From JAWOFN01 sp046497505 [NCBI: bacterium] (GTDB taxonomy: Bacteria; Blakebacterota; Blakebacteria; Blakebacterales): a DNA stretch of 28,304 nt. The stretch's first letter is position 1, and each line of letters begins with the position of its first letter. Position numbers and translations under genes: made by a program. Positions 27,040 through 28,304 of the stretch are shown here, piece by piece. The notes under the pieces are model-generated. The model was not told the origin of the DNA. It ran no database searches and saw only the letters and a program-made list of their open reading frames with translations. The stretch is from NCBI GenBank assembly GCA_046497505.1, contig JAWOFN010000115.1, positions 1 to 28,304 on the forward strand, written 5' to 3'.

Positions 27040-28304
27040 ATGGACCCGCATCGCACAGCCCTGGACCTCACCCCCGAGGAGCGTGCGGGACTGCCCTCCG
27101 ACGGCGGAGAGGATTTCAACCGCCTGGTCTTCGAGGAGAGTCCCTACCTGCTCCAGCACGCCGCCAACCCCGTGGATTGGTATCCGTGGGGTGATGAGGC
27201 GTTCCAGCGCGCCCGGGAGCTGGACCGCCCCATCTTCCTCTCCATCGGCTACTCCACCTGCCACTGGTGCCACGTCATGGAGGAGGAGTCCTTCGAGGAC
27301 CCCGAGGTGGCGGGACTCCTCAACGAACACATGGTCTGCATCAAGGTGGACCGGGAGGAGCGCCCGGACATCGACAGCCTCTACATGACCGTCACCCAGG
27401 GCATGACCGGGGGCGGGGGCTGGCCCATGACGGTCATCATGACCCCGGACGGGCGCCCCTTCTTCGCCGGGACCTATTTCCCCAGACTGAGTGCACCGGG
27501 ACGCCCGGGCATGGTGGACCTGGTCCCCAGCATGGGCGAGGCGTGGGCCGAGCGCAGGGAGGAGGTCCTGGAGAGCGCCGAGGAGATCCGGGAATGGCTG
27601 GAGGGGGCGGTCCGGGGCTCGGCCGGGGGCCAGGTGGGGGCCCACCTGCTCCCCAGGGCCTACGAGCAGCTGGCCCAGCGCTACGACGCCGAGTGGGGGG
27701 GCTTCGGGGAGCGTCCCAAGTTCCCCACGCCCCACAACCTCACCTTCCTGCTCCGTTTCAGGGAACGCTCGGGGGAGGACCCCGCCCTCACCATGGTGGA
27801 GCACACCCTCCAGCGGATGCGCCAGGGCGGCATCTTCGACCAGGTGGGATTCGGCTTCCACCGCTACAGCGTCGACCGGCAGTGGCTGGTCCCCCATTTC
27901 GAGAAGATGCTCTACGACCAGGCCGGCATCGCCCTGGCTGCCATCGAGACCTTCCAGGCCACCGGCAGCCGGCGCTACGCCGGGATGGCCAGGGAGGTCT
28001 TCACCTACGTGCTCCGGGACATGCAGGGCCCCGAGGGGGGCTTCTACTCCGCCGAGGACGCCGACAGCGAGGGGGAGGAGGGGCGCTTCTACGTCTGGGG
28101 TGCCGACGTGGTGCGGGAGGTCCTGGGTGAGGAGGCGGAGCTCTACATGGAGGTCCACGGCTTCACCGAGGAGGGGAACTACCGGGAGGAGGCCAGCGCT
28201 CAGCAGACCGGCCGTAACATCCCCCACCTCCCCGAACCCCTGGAGACCCAGGCGGGCCGGCTCGGCATGGACCCGGCGGAGCTGACCCGGCGGATGGAGG
28301 CGGC
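27040..28304 (+). CDS. YyaL/DUF255 family thioredoxin-fold protein (3' end outside window)
   Basis: The frame is open from ATG 27040 to the window edge (421 codons); family members are about 650-700 residues, so roughly the last third is missing. The N-terminal signature [18 protein letters not shown] is followed by a thioredoxin-like active site C74-H-W-C77 ([10 protein letters not shown]), then [11 protein letters not shown] and GGGGWPMTV. An alpha/alpha-barrel region resembling N-acylglucosamine epimerases follows ([39 protein letters not shown]). The biochemical role of the family (also called spermatogenesis-associated protein 20-like) is not settled; a redox role is suggested by the CxxC. 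GGAGG at 27023-27027 is 12 nt from the ATG, a rather long spacing. No signal peptide is seen, so it is probably cytoplasmic. Confidence 0.93.
   Translation, partial: MDPHRTALDLTPEERAGLPSDGGEDFNRLVFEESPYLLQHAANPVDWYPWGDEAFQRARELDRPIFLSIGYSTCHWCHVMEEESFEDPEVAGLLNEHMVCIKVDREERPDIDSLYMTVTQGMTGGGGWPMTVIMTPDGRPFFAGTYFPRLSAPGRPGMVDLVPSMGEAWAERREEVLESAEEIREWLEGAVRGSAGGQVGAHLLPRAYEQLAQRYDAEWGGFGERPKFPTPHNLTFLLRFRERSGEDPALTMVEHTLQRMRQGGIFDQVGFGFHRYSVDRQWLVPHFEKMLYDQAGIALAAIETFQATGSRRYAGMAREVFTYVLRDMQGPEGGFYSAEDADSEGEEGRFYVWGADVVREVLGEEAELYMEVHGFTEEGNYREEASAQQTGRNIPHLPEPLETQAGRLGMDPAELTRRMEA

Overview
This is a gene-dense, very GC-rich bacterial window, apparently around two thirds G+C, with strong AGGAGG-type ribosome binding sites, several GTG starts and short intergenic gaps. 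I infer a member of Gemmatimonadota or a close relative. The reasons are three secreted or lipoprotein 6-bladed beta-propellers, secreted M14 carboxypeptidases with calcium-type Asp loops, a VIT/von Willebrand A protein, and the mix of FabL-like, NifJ and YfhO-like genes. No ribosomal marker is present, so the phylum is an inference. I saw no tRNA, rRNA, CRISPR array, insertion sequence or phage gene.

Left part (1-10.6 kb). A terminator at 22-54 closes a two-gene minus-strand operon of secreted M14 metallopeptidase paralogues. The downstream copy (88-1869) keeps every catalytic residue. The upstream copy (1882-3630) has lost them and carries an inverted zinc motif, so it looks like a pseudoenzyme. 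Divergently lies a VIT/VWA protein (3838-6279) whose 3' end runs antisense through the end of fabH (6138-7133). Next come a secreted gamma-glutamyltransferase (7341-9041) and, on the plus strand behind a clear sigma70-type promoter, a FabL-like enoyl-ACP reductase and an SmtB-like ArsR metal sensor (9256-10472).

Middle (10.5-24.7 kb), all on the minus strand. Transcription runs from right to left. Two tandem beta-propeller genes (24671 to 22348) are followed by a glycosyltransferase-methyltransferase fusion, a FadJ-like protein without a working dehydrogenase domain, and a YfhO-like membrane protein whose GTG start overlaps the FadJ-like stop codon. Then come pyruvate:ferredoxin oxidoreductase (nifJ) with a dihydroorotate-dehydrogenase-like flavoprotein, and a zinc alcohol dehydrogenase with its own promoter and a structured leader. 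The last three suggest fermentative or anaerobic pyruvate and redox metabolism. The glycosyltransferase/YfhO set suggests lipid-linked sugar or cell-surface work.

Right end (24.8-28.3 kb), plus strand. A RumA/RlmD-like protein retains its TRAM domain and four Fe-S cysteines but has lost the whole methyltransferase core, apparently by an in-frame internal deletion. It is followed by a beta-propeller lipoprotein and a YyaL/DUF255 thioredoxin-fold protein cut by the window edge.

The most distinctive theme is enzyme families that have lost their catalytic parts while the reading frame stays open: the M14 pseudoenzyme, the dehydrogenase-less FadJ-like protein, the methyltransferase-less RumA-like protein, and the dihydroorotate dehydrogenase-like protein without its catalytic cysteine.
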